A DNA stretch of 64,000 nucleotides from Nothopassalora personata (taxonomy: Eukaryota > Ascomycota > Dothideomycetes > Mycosphaerellales > Mycosphaerellaceae), in NCBI GenBank assembly GCA_033816765.1, contig CM066297.1, positions 2,040,573-2,104,572 of the forward strand, given 5' to 3'. Each line of letters begins with the position of its first letter. The first letter of the stretch is position 1. The notes under the pieces are model-generated. The model worked only from the letters and a program-made list of their open reading frames with translations. It did not search any database and was not told the DNA's origin. Below, in pieces: positions 41,493 through 52,371 of the stretch. A program made the translations under genes and the position numbers.

Positions 41493-42058
41493 GATGATGT
41501 TGTTGTTGTGAGGGTTAGTGGTTGTCTTCGTTCAGACTTCTGGTGATTGTTTTCGAAAAGGTTGGTAGGTTGTTAATCTGTGTCGGGAAGGTTTCTCTGG
41601 TTCGGGTCGTGGATCGGTCGTGTAGCGTTGGGGAGATGACAAGATATAGGTTGCTCTGGGTACTGAAGAATACCTGTTGCATAGTGTAGGGAGACTTGTT
41701 GGTGGTTAATGCTGACAATATATTGAGCACTTGTGCAAATGACGACCATGGCGAGAACGGTTCCTGGGCAAAGACCGTTGTAAACGCCGTGAATCGAAAG
41801 TACGATCAATCGATCAAAAAGATCCACACCTTACACAAATCGCGATGTTGATGCTCACTGCTATCAGGGGCAATCGCATAGGTCAATTCAATGTTAGCAC
41901 CACTGTCGCCAAACGATCTATCCCGAAAATAGAGAATGAACCAATACGCTCATCTAGGTAGAAATGCTGTTCGATGCCTCCGCCACTGAGAATATTCCTT
42001 TACCTTGGCCACGTCAACATCTTGAAATCAAATAGTGCCCCCCCATCAAGGTGTCTCC
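41493..42058. other. Spacer between two small minus-strand genes
   Basis: About 570 bp; probably the promoter and leader of the small Gly/Pro-rich gene and the 3' end of the 100-aa gene. Nothing else seen. Confidence 0.45.
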
Positions 42059-42539
42059 TCAGGAGTTCTGCTCGGACCTGCTTCCACAGGACTCAGCAGC
42101 GATCGGTGTCAATGGATTGGGATTGAAAACAGTAGCCATGGCGTTCTGAATCTGTCTTGACGACTCTAGCGGCCTATAGTGATGCAGGGATGGTGAAAAG
42201 GCGTGAGACAATGCACCATTGCTGCAGAGGAAGCCGTGTGGACATGGTGAAGGACTAGTCGAACGTGAATATCGTACCTTTACGTCCCCTGACGGCTGTG
42301 AGCCTGGATGACCATTGAGCGTAATAAGCACATCGGCGGCCTTCTTAGGGCATCAGTAATGACAAGAAATCTGGAAGCAAGTAGACGCCATATACGAGAG
42401 CACAGTCAAGATTAGCAATCAAGACCATCGTGCCGAAAGCCGCGCCGCGAGGGAAGCGTTCGCTTGGTACAGGAGCTTGCTTTGTGACCTCTGGTGCTCC
42501 GTCGGAGTCGAAGGTGATGTGGCCCGAAAATTGAGACAT
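42059..42539 (-). CDS. Hypothetical 100-aa protein, three exons
   Basis: A spliced minus-strand gene that is not visible as one ORF. Exon 1 is 42539-42396 (start context ACGATGTC; MSQFSGHITFDSDGAPEVTK), exon 2 is 42343-42278 and exon 3 is 42151-42059. The introns are 52 nt (GTATAT...CTAAG) and 126 nt (GTACGA...GACAG). Every junction is phase 0 and the stop falls cleanly. The middle reads FGTMVLIANLDCALKAADVL and ITLNGHPGSQPSGDVKIQNAM, a smooth chain with a small helix-rich core, and the tail is polar. No domain, signal peptide or membrane segment recognised. The consistent phases across three short exons are the main support. Confidence 0.6.
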
Positions 42540-44386
42540 CGTCTGTTGAGCGTGAAGTTGCTGGAGAGATTGGATCTTGTTGGTGAGGCTTCGATTATTT
42601 CAGGGCTTCTGCTGTGGAGAAATGAGGGTCTGTGTTGATGAGGATGCTGTGAGCGGGGGTGAAAGTTGAATATATAGTTCCAGAGTGGTGAAGGAGAATA
42701 TGTGGTATACTGATCCAAAGGGTGGCGTAGATACTCCTGGAACGTAGACAAGTGACGTAGTATGAGGTCGAGCAATATAGCACGCCAGCGGTGCAGAAAG
42801 CCTCATGTAGGTATTGAACGAGTTGACACAGTGAATACTGCGCAGCAGTGACGATCGACGTGACTCGGTAGCACGATCGAGACAATCGGATCGGCAGACA
42901 TTGCGCTTGAATCAAAGTGGCCTCACAAGCAACCTAGCCATGAATGGAGAGATTTCCTAATCATGAGTTTGGACGGACAGTAAACTACATCTTGTCAGCG
43001 CACGTGAAAGCGCTCATGCCATGCAACCTCGGAACTGCTATAACACAGCCCATATACCATCATCCTCCACGTCGTGTTCACTCTTGTCGCTGCGGTGTTC
43101 GCTCCGCTCTGTCCGTCGCTTCCTCCAAATTGCTTGACGGTCATGTCTTAAGCGACAGCTTTGCGGGTTTGTGCATAGTCGCGGTCGAGTACATGCGCTG
43201 ACGACGATGCTCGGCCTGATATAGCCACGGCTCGTCTGTCCAGGGGGCTTGTTCGTAGCCCTATCAAAGGGCCAGGGATTTTGTTGACCTCTGGAGGAAT
43301 GCAAGGTCTGGTTCTTGCTTGGCCCACGATGGTTGAAGAAGGGTGGCACCCGGAGATGGCGTGGTGATACCGGGCAAGAAAGGAATGAAGTGCATTATAT
43401 ACAGGTAGACTCTCAGGATACTGAAGAAAAGATCGTATCATGTAGTCATGGTTTAGTTGTGGCGTGCGTTTTTCCATACGTGCCACCCTAGCTTGCCACC
43501 AATTCTGCGTGAGTAAAAACCTGAGACAACGACGTACGATCAAAACATGCAGAGTGGCCGCGAAAGGACTTTAGGTAGACCCATAGGAAACTGAAACGCT
43601 ATGATACAATTGTTCTGTCGCTGCGCCTCGCTTATCTAGATCTCGTCCACGGTTCACCATCGTGTCCGACAATCTGTCCGTGGATATCTCATCGACATGT
43701 GTCACGTCCAACGCGAGGGCATGCGCTATAGACTGGAGCGACTAACAAAATTTCTCGTCAAGTGCTATGGTATCTGGTCCGGTTACTATAGGCTTTCCTT
43801 CGGAGTCGAACCCGAGCGAAGCCGTCGGTAGGCCAGCGTCTGCTGGTGCTCGCGGCTTAGTTGTCCTGCCAAGGCCTTACATGAGGTGAATCGGTAGAGT
43901 ATGGTGTCCATTTGAGGACAAAGCTAATAGGAGCCAGAAATTTCGAATGTCGATATACAGGATCTTGTGGTATACCATATGCAAGCTGTTGTGTCACATG
44001 CCGCCAAGACCCTCCGCCATAAATTCCCTAGAGCATCGCAAATGCACTGCACGAAGAGTCAGCACACAATGATGCCGACAGTATTTCACGAGCAGAGAGT
44101 GGCGCAGCAAACCATATTGCGATCAAATCTGGTCATGCGTAATCGCTTGTCCAAGGCGACAAACTTCGGCCTTTGAGGACATTGTCCTCAGACCCCATTC
44201 ACCACCGCCAGGACGCACACAAGGTCACGATGTCTCAAATAGCATACTCAGAAATATTCTCTACTGAGATCTCAGCCAGCAGCACCACACCAAGAGCACC
44301 AAAAGACCAAGCACGACGATCACTGCCGGGAGGCCTGAGATCGAGACGCCACGATTACAACCAATACGACTCAGGCCGTACAGGCG
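42540..44386. other. Gene-poor spacer
   Basis: About 1.85 kb. The longest candidate is a minus-strand ORF (43148-43477, about 109 aa from an internal ATG) with no domain. A plus-strand ORF from 44230 (MSQIAYSEIFSTEISAS) runs into the start of the next gene in another frame and might be an upstream exon of it. No RNA gene found; a GGTTCGACTCC-like box near 43805 does not fold as a tRNA. Confidence 0.45.
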
Positions 44387-45343
44387 ATGCCCCCAAATCC
44401 ATCCCCAGCAGGAGGTCCTGCCACCGGCCGCGTCCAAAAGTCAACACGAAATCCACCTGCAAGATCGACAACAAGAATTAATCCTCAAGTTGCAGCATCC
44501 ATCTCCGCCTCTGCGGGTGCGAGCCAGATGCACCACCAAGCTCCTGCTCATAGCCAGGGCGTGCATCATAACGGCGCGTACTACCATAGCTCTTACACCT
44601 TTCCTCCGGCTCCCACGCGTCTTCCTCCCAGAGCTCCAACAATCTGGATAAATCCCCCCGCCTTGCCCGAGAGTCGATTCGCGCAGCACGGGCAGAATGG
44701 TCAAGGAACACAGCAACACTCTCAAGTACCATATCAAGACTCTCAAGTGCCACAGCAACCACGTCCTGGGCACTACCCATCGCCTGCGCATCCACAAGTT
44801 CAAGCTCAACACCAGCCTCAACCACAACACTACCCACCACCTCCTCGCCACCACCAGCCTCAGCCTTTACCCACCGATCCACGACCGCACACAGACCCAA
44901 GCTCCATCTTCGACTCAATGCCCCAACTGCAATTCCACAATGCGATGAGGTACTACCACTCGCACCCCGAAGAGATCCCTGACCGGGAGACCTACACAGA
45001 TGCACACCAGGAGCCGAAGGAGATACGGATGATGTTCGACGAGGGAGTCTTCTTCAGGTCCAGGTCTAGGCCAGACCAGAACGATGAGGACGTGGGACCG
45101 CTGGGTCTTGGGGATGGTGAAGGGAATGTGAGGAGACCAGGGCAGTGGGTTGTGGAGCGGGGTGAGGAGAATGATGCAGTTCGGAAGGAGGAGTGTGTGG
45201 AGGAGAGGAGTGTGTGCAGGGGTCCACGTGGCGGTAACGGGGTTGGCGGAGTGGAGGTAGAGAGTGGGAGGCGAGAGTCGAGTGTGGTGTTCTTGGGCGA
45301 GAGGAGGGTCACGGCGGCGGAGGATTGCGGTATGATGAAATGA
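44387..45343 (+). CDS. Pro/Gln/His-rich hypothetical protein (318 aa)
   Basis: A single ORF with three composition zones. Residues 1-55 are basic and Ser/Ala-rich. Residues 55-185 are Pro/Gln/His/Tyr-rich (repeated QVPYQDSQVPQQPRP-like and PPRHHQPQPLP blocks). Residues 185-318 are charged (MRYYHSHPEEIPDRETYTD, EIRMMFDEGVFFRSRSR). It is intrinsically disordered, with no recognised domain. The long uninterrupted frame with ordered charged segments at the C-terminus suggests real coding. A spliced upstream exon beginning at 44230 is possible. Confidence 0.5.
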   Translation: MPPNPSPAGGPATGRVQKSTRNPPARSTTRINPQVAASISASAGASQMHHQAPAHSQGVHHNGAYYHSSYTFPPAPTRLPPRAPTIWINPPALPESRFAQHGQNGQGTQQHSQVPYQDSQVPQQPRPGHYPSPAHPQVQAQHQPQPQHYPPPPRHHQPQPLPTDPRPHTDPSSIFDSMPQLQFHNAMRYYHSHPEEIPDRETYTDAHQEPKEIRMMFDEGVFFRSRSRPDQNDEDVGPLGLGDGEGNVRRPGQWVVERGEENDAVRKEECVEERSVCRGPRGGNGVGGVEVESGRRESSVVFLGERRVTAAEDCGMMK

Positions 45344-46054
45344 ATAGATATTGAGCGAGTGGAGACGACCATGTGGACCAGTGTATTAGTCCCAGGACTG
45401 GACTCTGTGCTGTATCGATAATGTAGAATTAGGAATGCCGAGCCGCGAGCTACTATAATTGTCTCCTGCCGTCGTTGCTGTGTTCCGGTCGGCTGGTACG
45501 CCTTGAGCCCTCACCTACTGTTGACCAGATGTCGATACTATGGCATATGCCGTACGTGCTGTTTATGAGTGTGGCGGTGTTTGTAGGCTTGGCGGGGGCC
45601 GTACTGCAAGCGGCATTGCGCAGGATGTGTTTGTTCTGCAGCTCTTGTGGCCAGCGCATTTTGCGAGGATTGTGCTGACTGACATTGAATCTGAGGTCGT
45701 GTCAGTCATTCATTCTAAGCGCGCAAGAAGAAATCTGAAACGCTGCTGCGGTGAGTCAGAAATGAACGAGTGTGGGGTGGCGGATGTTTTCTCGGAGAAA
45801 GGCGAAACTTGCAACGCCACTTCCTCCTCGCCTAGCCGACGCCGAACGAGGTAGGCGCGTAACCGAGAGGAAGAGGCTACAACGCAAGCATTAGATAATT
45901 CATTACGCACTCTATCAAACTCCAAAAGTAAACTTTCTGCTCCGAAGAGCGCTTTCGGTGAGCCCAGGCAGCAAACTTCCTATCCTTCACCTCAGGTGGC
46001 ACTGAGCCAATCCCCCCCTCTCTCTCTGTCTGTCCAGTGTGCGCTCGTCCGTGT
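45344..46054. other. Convergent spacer before ODC
   Basis: About 700 bp between the P/Q/H-rich gene and the end of ODC; overlapping ORFs on both strands without domains. A C/T-rich tract lies at about 46011-46035. Confidence 0.45.
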
Positions 46055-47473
46055 TTACAAGCTTACCAAGCCGTTAGCAGCAGGCTCGCTGCAGACATAG
46101 ATGGTCTCATGTCCATTGGTGAAGCCGTTGAAGCGAGTGGCCGAACACTTGGTGTAGGCACCCATGTCCTCAAAGTACAGCCAGTCACCGACGTCGAGAG
46201 TCTCGTTGGACTCCCAGCGCTCGGCGATGATATCTATGCCGTCGCAGGTCGGACCCCAGATGGAATAGGTGATCTGCTTCCGGCCAGGACGAACAGGGAC
46301 TGTATTCTCGTCTTCGGCAGAGGTGTATCCAGAGTCAACCATAGTCTCGTAGCTGGTGGAGTAGTTGAAGCCATCATTGCGACGCTGATTGCGCAAGACC
46401 TGTGGCACTGGATGCTGGTGATCGAAGATGATGCTGGAGAAGTTGCCATACACGCCATCGTTCATGTATAGCATGTAGCTGGTACTGCCACCGAGGCGCT
46501 TGTCCTCGACAGTGCGGCGAGCGATGACATTGCAGGCCAACGTAAAGGCAGAGCTAGTGTAGTAGCGACCTGGCTCGGCAATGATGCGGACGCTTGGCGG
46601 GAACAGCTCGTCGACGGCATCGGCAAGAACACCAGCCATGGCATCGAAGGTCTCAGACACAAAGCCACCGCCGCAGTCGAGGGTATGCAGCTCGAAGCCA
46701 AGAGCGGCTGCTTGATCGAACACATTGCGGGCATCCCCGACAGCCTGGCGGAAGGCATCTGGGTCAGAGGCGCCAGAGCCGACGTGAAAGGCCACACCAG
46801 CCACGTTCAGGTCGAGGTCTTTGGCCAACGCGAGAAGCTCTGGAACGTTATCCATGCTCGCACCAAACTTCTGGCTCAAGCGGCACAAGCTGGCCGAGTC
46901 ATCTGTGGAAATGCGCAGGAAGAGCTCTGCCTGAGGGAACAGCTCCTTGACCTTGTACAGCTCGTCCGTGTTATCGAATGTCATCTGCTTGACTCCCGTC
47001 TTAGCAGTGTAGCGCAGATAGCTCTTGGTCTTGCATGGCTGCGCGTAAATGATGCGTTCTGGGTCAACACCCAAACCAAGGACTTGCTCAATCTCCGCCT
47101 TGCTGGCACAGTCGAATCCAGCTCCCAGCTTGGCCAGGAGACGCAAGATGGCATTATCTGGGTTGCACTTCACCGCGTAGTGGGGCGTGACGCGTGGGAG
47201 GTGCTTCTTCCAGCGCATATGCTGGCGGTAGACCTCTCCCAGGTCAGCCACAAAGAAGGCATCCTCGGCGCCAGCCTCGCAGTCGTGTGGATCAACTCCT
47301 TCAATGTGCTTCTGCAGGGCTGCGCCGATCATCTCTTTGGCCGTCTTTGCGCCATCGTTCACAGGCTCTGCTCCGCTCTCGCAGTCGGAGACAGATGTAG
47401 TGTCTATGTAATCGTCTTTAAGAGACAAGATCTCATAGTCGTTGGCAGTGATGTCGATCGCGCAAGGGGCCAT
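46055..47473 (-). CDS. SPE1: Ornithine decarboxylase
   Basis: PLP enzyme that converts ornithine to putrescine, the first and rate-limiting step of polyamine synthesis. A single exon of 472 aa. Seen: the PLP lysine Lys102 in HYAVKCNPD, the GxG phosphate-binding region (HTLDCGGGF, residues 263-271), EPGRYY (300-305), and the catalytic cysteine Cys410 in WGPTCDGID, which distinguishes ODC from related decarboxylases. The N-terminal ~45 residues are acidic and fungal-specific. A 276-aa antisense ORF over the gene is a shadow. The final codons include a GTAAGC that could act as a donor, but reading through gives a reasonable end (EPAANGLVSL). ODC is commonly regulated by polyamines through its leader and antizyme; nothing here proves it. 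Confidence 0.96.
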   Translation of the reverse strand: MAPCAIDITANDYEILSLKDDYIDTTSVSDCESGAEPVNDGAKTAKEMIGAALQKHIEGVDPHDCEAGAEDAFFVADLGEVYRQHMRWKKHLPRVTPHYAVKCNPDNAILRLLAKLGAGFDCASKAEIEQVLGLGVDPERIIYAQPCKTKSYLRYTAKTGVKQMTFDNTDELYKVKELFPQAELFLRISTDDSASLCRLSQKFGASMDNVPELLALAKDLDLNVAGVAFHVGSGASDPDAFRQAVGDARNVFDQAAALGFELHTLDCGGGFVSETFDAMAGVLADAVDELFPPSVRIIAEPGRYYTSSAFTLACNVIARRTVEDKRLGGSTSYMLYMNDGVYGNFSSIIFDHQHPVPQVLRNQRRNDGFNYSTSYETMVDSGYTSAEDENTVPVRPGRKQITYSIWGPTCDGIDIIAERWESNETLDVGDWLYFEDMGAYTKCSATRFNGFTNGHETIYVCSEPAANGLVSL

Positions 47474-48450
47474 ACCCTGAGTGAGGGTAATGGGTGTAGA
47501 ATTGGTGTTCGGTAGGTTCGACAGGGTCGTTAAGGTGGTTTGAAGTGGGCAAAGCCCGAGCGAACGCTTCCTGGGTGGCGGAGCCCAGAGTCTTCCCCTG
47601 CGAAGGGAAGAGCTCCAGAGACACTCTTATGCGGCAGCTGGGGAGTTGGCGGAGACAGAGGTGTTTCTAGGAACAACTCCAACAGCAGATGAGAGGGCTC
47701 GAGTGATGACGCCAAACGAGCGGAGCGCAGGTGGCGGCTTGCTGTTGTTGATGTCGCGGTGTGCTCGAACCGATGCAACTTGGCTGATTACGCGGTCGCA
47801 GGCCGACAAGGCCGTGGTGCTATGGGCGCCTTTGATGAAGACCAAAGGCGAAGTCTGGTGGTGGTAGCTTCACGCGTACTGATGCGCAGTATGTTAGCGG
47901 TTGAGGGTGGTGGTGTTGGGGAGAGGATTGGTGTGGTGAATGAAGAATTTGTGTGGGCGCTTTCTGGTCGGCCGCTGTCGTCACAAGGGTAGAACTATCG
48001 GCGATTCAGTAGGTGGCAAGGATTAGCACTTACCGTGCGGTAAAGCTGTTGCTAATGGTAATCGTAGGTCTGGTGGTGGCGGTCGGTGGAATGGATAATG
48101 CGGTGCAGGATGTTTTGTATGTACAAAGCTATGAAGGAAAAGAACTCATCTTGACGCGGGACTTTGTGGAAGAAGCGCTTTAGCTCGGGCCAGTTCACTG
48201 CACGATCGCGGCAGCCACCTGGCAGCATGGCCATCTGTGATTCTGTGACAGTCTCGGCAACGTTCCTTGCTGCCGCAATCGATCGTGCCTGATGAGCATC
48301 TCCACGAGTCAGTGATGGGCGATAGCAGAAGAAACAATGTGGCGTTGAAGACGATCGCGAGGGCGGTCAAGGCGGTATATCACGCACGCCTGAGGGACTG
48401 ATGATTAGATTCCGCAAGCTGCCATCTCTTAGATGATGATCGTATTTGCT
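47474..48450. other. Upstream region of ODC
   Basis: About 980 bp between ODC and the 3' end of the propeller-like gene. Minus-strand ORFs of 60-82 aa just upstream of the ODC start (for example 47530-47778) could be upstream ORFs in a long leader, as reported for fungal ODC, but none is clearly translated. Confidence 0.4.
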
Positions 48451-49910
48451 CTACTTGTGCAGGATACCACCCAAAAAGTCTCTCTTTAGCTTGTCCTTCC
48501 AACCACCGTGCTGATGATGCTCACCGCCGTGTCCACCTTGACCGCCCTGCACAACACCAGGAGCAGGCGGCGGAGGCCGCTCATAGTCGCCTTCGAACCA
48601 GAACTTTGCCGCAATGACCTTACCACCGAGCTGAGCAGCATCCGTCCAGGTGCACAACATCTCTCCTCTTGCAACGTCGCTCGCCCTTGGATTCGGATAG
48701 AGCGCATACTTCGGCCCAGAACTATGTCCATCCCAAGGTTTGGGGTCTTTCGGCAGCTCGCCAAAGTCGTGCACTTCCCAGGGCCCCGTGATTGCAGGAG
48801 CGCTACCAACATAGAAGTGTCCCGCCATGAACTTGTTCACGCCAATCCACATGTACGGCCTCCCCTCAGGCGCAAACTCGCGTGCCTTGAACAACTTTCC
48901 TTGCGCCTGCACATCCAGATCTCCAAGCTTGACGAGCTGATCGGGATTGCCGCCATAGTCTTGCTTCCATTCGCCCTTCAAGTCCATGGAGTAGCAGAAG
49001 TACGTGTAATTCTCCCGCTTGGTAAAGTCCGCATCTCGCCGAATCCTGGCCAAATGGCAGCGCAAGTCGAGACAGCCTGGAGTCGGATCGTAGCCTCCCA
49101 TGAGGTATACGAATCCATCATCATCACAAAGGTGAGAGATGCTTCCAAACTTCGGCTCCCCCTCCTTGAAAAGCGTGTCCTCGCCCATCGGTCTGTCCAG
49201 CCGAATCGATTTGTCCGGCTGAACACTTGCGCGAGCAACTCCAATGCCATAGTGCTTACCACCTTCGCTGCCGATCTGCCACAAGACATCAGCCTCGTCG
49301 CCACACCCCTCTTCTACCTCACTTACGGTAATCATCTTATCAAAGAAAACCCAACCCGTCCCACACCCCTCTCTGTCCTCCACAATCCCTCCAAAACTCC
49401 AACATGTAACTCTCTCATGCTTCTCCTTCCCCTGCGCATCAACAGAATGCTGCCTCTACATCAATCAAAACATCAGCTGAGTCGTCAACGAGTCTTCAAC
49501 GCTTCCCCCTCTCCCAACCCCACTGCTCCATTCGACTCACCTCCCCATCCGTATACCTCACAAAAGCCTCCACAGCCCCAGGATTCCCAGCGGCATAATC
49601 GACATAAGTTGACTTGGTCGGCGCTCCTCGCGGATCAGGAACCAGAGCAATAGAATTGTTCGTCACGCCACAAAACTCATTCCTTGCATCATGGCAGAAG
49701 GTATCGCCGAAAACGTAGTAGCAGTTCCCACCGAACCAGACGGCGCGTCCTATGTCGCGGTTGATTTTGCGGCCGGAGGTGCTGGTGAGGAAAGTCAGTC
49801 ATTGATTGCAATGGAACGATGAGAAGGGTAATTCTTTGGAGGCCATACTCAACGATTTCGCCAAGGACGTCGGTCCGGAGGAGGATTGGGGGCCATTTGA
49901 TGTGGCCCAT
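48451..49910 (-). CDS. Uncharacterised beta-propeller-like protein (DUF4185-type)
   Basis: Three exons: 49910-49849, 49781-49541 and 49455-48451, with introns of 67 and 85 nt; phases agree and give 435 aa. The first junction joins VLGEIV to DTSGRKINRDIGRAVWFGG, and the second joins AFVRYTDGE to RQHSVDAQGK. Repeated blades are visible: NCYYVFGDTFCHD, FCGVTNNSIALVPD, CGTGWVFFDKM, DDDGFVYLMGGYDP, GRPYMWIGVN and FYVGSAPAITGPWEVHD. This pattern suits a five-bladed propeller of the glycosidase-like DUF4185/DUF5005 kind; the family name is tentative. A Gly/His-rich tail (HGGEHHQHGG) ends the protein. There is no signal peptide, so a cytosolic location is inferred. The antisense 381-aa ORF is a shadow. 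Confidence 0.8.
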
Positions 49911-50346
49911 CGTTACTGCTTTTGTTGAGTGGGGAAAGATGGAATGGTATGGACGGAGAGGAGATGAATGTCTCAACAGCGTGATATTATCCAGAGTACT
50001 GGTGGTGCTACGACGACAGCGAGTGATCCTGTTCTGGACATCTCCCCACTCTCAATGCTACAGAGCTCTTTTTGAGAAAGTCGATAGACACCTCGGCGAT
50101 GATGTCACGCCAATGTATGCTTGGCTATGAGAACATGTGAAGGCTTACGACTTCCTGGAATTAGAGATCCTGGTGTACAGAGATTTATGTACATGTCTTC
50201 ATTATAGGTTCTTCCGCTGTGATGCCGCACTCAATTATGCTGCGCTACCGGTGCGCCCTCCTTGTGCTTTTCATTCGTGAATGTCGTCATCTAAATTCAT
50301 TCAAACCGTACCAGTTTCGAATTCCTCGCGGCCGTACATCTAGCAT
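49911..50346. other. Spacer between propeller-like gene and GH17 gene
   Basis: About 440 bp; promoter of the upstream gene and 3' end of the GH17 gene. No coding candidate. Confidence 0.5.
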
Positions 50347-52371
50347 TTAGGAGACAGTAACGTAAGCGCCAATGGGACTTGGGTTGTAGTCCTGGAGGAA
50401 GCTCAACTCCAAACCACCAGTGCTCGAGAACTCGAACGACACCTTCTGGCCAGCACTGCACTCCTGGCTGAAGACGAGATACTCATTGCCCGGCGCGACA
50501 GCTGCGATGGTCTGGCTATTGCCGCTACCGGCTGGGATGGTATCATAAGTGGTCTGCTCAGTAGCAGCCGTCTTGAGCTCAGAGACCTTGATACCGCCCT
50601 TGCCGTTGAAAGTGTAAGCGGAAGTCTGCAGATCTTTCTGATCTGGGAAGAGGAAGACAAGCGAGCATGTCTTGCCAGAATCCGAAGAAGGGATGTCGAA
50701 GTTGAAGATGCTGCTGATGGTAGGAGTGATGGTGCCATTGTATGAGGTGCCGTAGGCCTTCTTTGGGTTCTGCGAGTCGACAGGGACAATCAAGTGCGGG
50801 TACTCGTATTGGCCCTTGAGGCTGGTCGGGCTGTTCTTGCCGTTGCTAGCTGCAGCGGTGGCGCTTGCAGCTGGGACGGTCACTACTGCAGTGGATCCAG
50901 CTGGAGAGGTGGCAGGCTTGGTGGCGAATGTGGTCTGGCTATTAGAGCATACATTAGGGCAGCTCGTGACGGTGACAGTAGTCGTACTGTAGACGGTCTC
51001 GATGTCGCCATTGCCGCCGGCAGGTGAGTTGCTGACTGGTGCAGATGTTGTGGCGGCAGAGCCAGCGTATTGGCTGGCAGATGGCTGAGACTGAGTGTTA
51101 GGAGTGTTCTCGATCTTGGTCTTGTCATTGCCGCCGGCAGGTGAGTCGCTGCCTGGTGCAGATGTTGTGGCGGCAGAGCCAGCGTATTGGCTGGCAGATG
51201 GCTGAGACAGAGTGTTAGGAGTGTTCTCGATCTTGATCGTGGAGGAGTCGGCGGCACTGGCTGACTTGGTTCCTGCAGCAGCGCTTGACGATGGTGAGGA
51301 AGTGCTGGCAGCGGTTGTTCCCTTAGAGCCGCCGTTCTTGCATGATAGATTGTAGAGCGGTGCACTGTTCAGGTCGTTGCCAACAACACCAAAGGAGGCG
51401 ACGGAAGTGCTAGTCTGGGGGTCTTGGAGAGTGTACCACCAAGTGTTGACGTTGCCCAGGAGGCGGCAAGCGACGTCTTGCCAGTAAGTCTCAGCGTTCT
51501 CTAGGCTTGCCACGGCCTCACCGGAAGTAGGGCCCTGGTATGGCCAGCCAGTCTCGGTCTAAAGGTAGATTAGCCTAGGTGTCCCACGCGATGAAACAGA
51601 AGCCATGAGCGTTCTGATTGTCTCAGATGTCGCATTATGGCTACTGCGCTGGACTTCACTCACCACCCACACTTCCTTCCCTTTAGCAACACCGACAGTG
51701 TCGTTGTAGGACTGGAAGAAGAGCGACTCGCCGTTGGCAATACCGTTGGAGACAGTCGTCTCGTAGTACGGGTATCCGTCCACACCGAGCCAGTCCACGG
51801 CATCGATAACAGCAGCATTCGAGCCATTAGTCCATGCGGTCCAGGTGTCAACGTGGCCAACCTTTGCGCTAGATGCTGCGGTGCCTGCAATCGTGCTGCG
51901 CACCTGCTTGATGTAGCTTACAATGGCGTCTGGCGTCGAGCCAGCGCCACTCTTGTTGAGGATGCCAGTGGGCGTGACGCGGTAGAGATCCTCTGAGCCG
52001 ACAGCAATGCCGGCGATGAGGGATGTGAAGCTAGTGCCATACTGCTTGATAGCATTCTCAAGAGCCGTCAACTCTTGCTTGAAAGCATCGTCACCACCGC
52101 TGGCCCACAGACCCAGAAGCAGAGATGTCTGGGTGTTGATCGCAGCTGGAATGGCAGAAATGACTGTGTTTGTTGTGCCACCCTGAATCATGGTGTACAG
52201 ACGGGCACTCGTGAAGCCAGATGTGCCTTCAAGGCTCTTTGCTCGTTTGAACTCGTCCTCGAAGTCCTGCTGAACACGTGCTGAGCCGTCGTTCTTTGAA
52301 GCTCCATAGTTGAAGCCTCTGTATTGCGCAGCGGCGGCGCCGGCCAAGGCCAGAAGGGAGGTGAAACGCAT
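50347..52371 (-). CDS. GH17 beta-1,3-glucanase fused to a But2-type C-terminal domain
   Basis: Two exons, 52371-51664 and 51558-50347, with a 105-nt intron (GTGAGT...CTTTAG, phase 0), for 639 aa. The start at [16 protein letters not shown] gives a signal peptide and the mature end QYRGFNYGA. The GH17 barrel has its acid/base Glu127 in AVGSEDLYR and nucleophile Glu238 in [10 protein letters not shown], which begins exon 2. It ends with [10 protein letters not shown] and CKNGG. A Ser/Thr linker with a 39-residue tandem repeat (about 342-420) follows. The C-terminus (about 485-639) reads as a But2 domain: [29 protein letters not shown] and [12 protein letters not shown]17 proteins cut or remodel cell-wall beta-1,3-glucan; But2-type domains occur on fungal surface proteins. 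No GPI signal seen. Confidence 0.92.
51009..51242 (-). repeat. 117-bp in-frame tandem repeat in the GH17 linker
   Basis: Two adjacent 117-bp units (51009-51125 and 51126-51242) begin CATTGCCGCCGGCAGGTGAG on the plus strand and differ at about six positions. Each encodes a 39-residue unit with [18 protein letters not shown] and SPAGGN. The near identity implies recent duplication. Confidence 0.9.

Noticed and set aside
43740..43880. tRNA-like B box (GGGTTCGACTCC on the minus strand)
   Set aside because: No matching acceptor stem, A box or anticodon arm could be drawn around it.
46685..47515. 276-aa plus-strand ORF opposite ODC
   Set aside because: It is fully antisense to a gene with all ODC catalytic motifs, has no domain, and is explained by codon bias of the real gene.
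48508..49653. 381-aa plus-strand ORF opposite the propeller-like gene
   Set aside because: It is antisense to a well-supported three-exon gene with conserved blade motifs; its translation shows no domain and low-quality composition.
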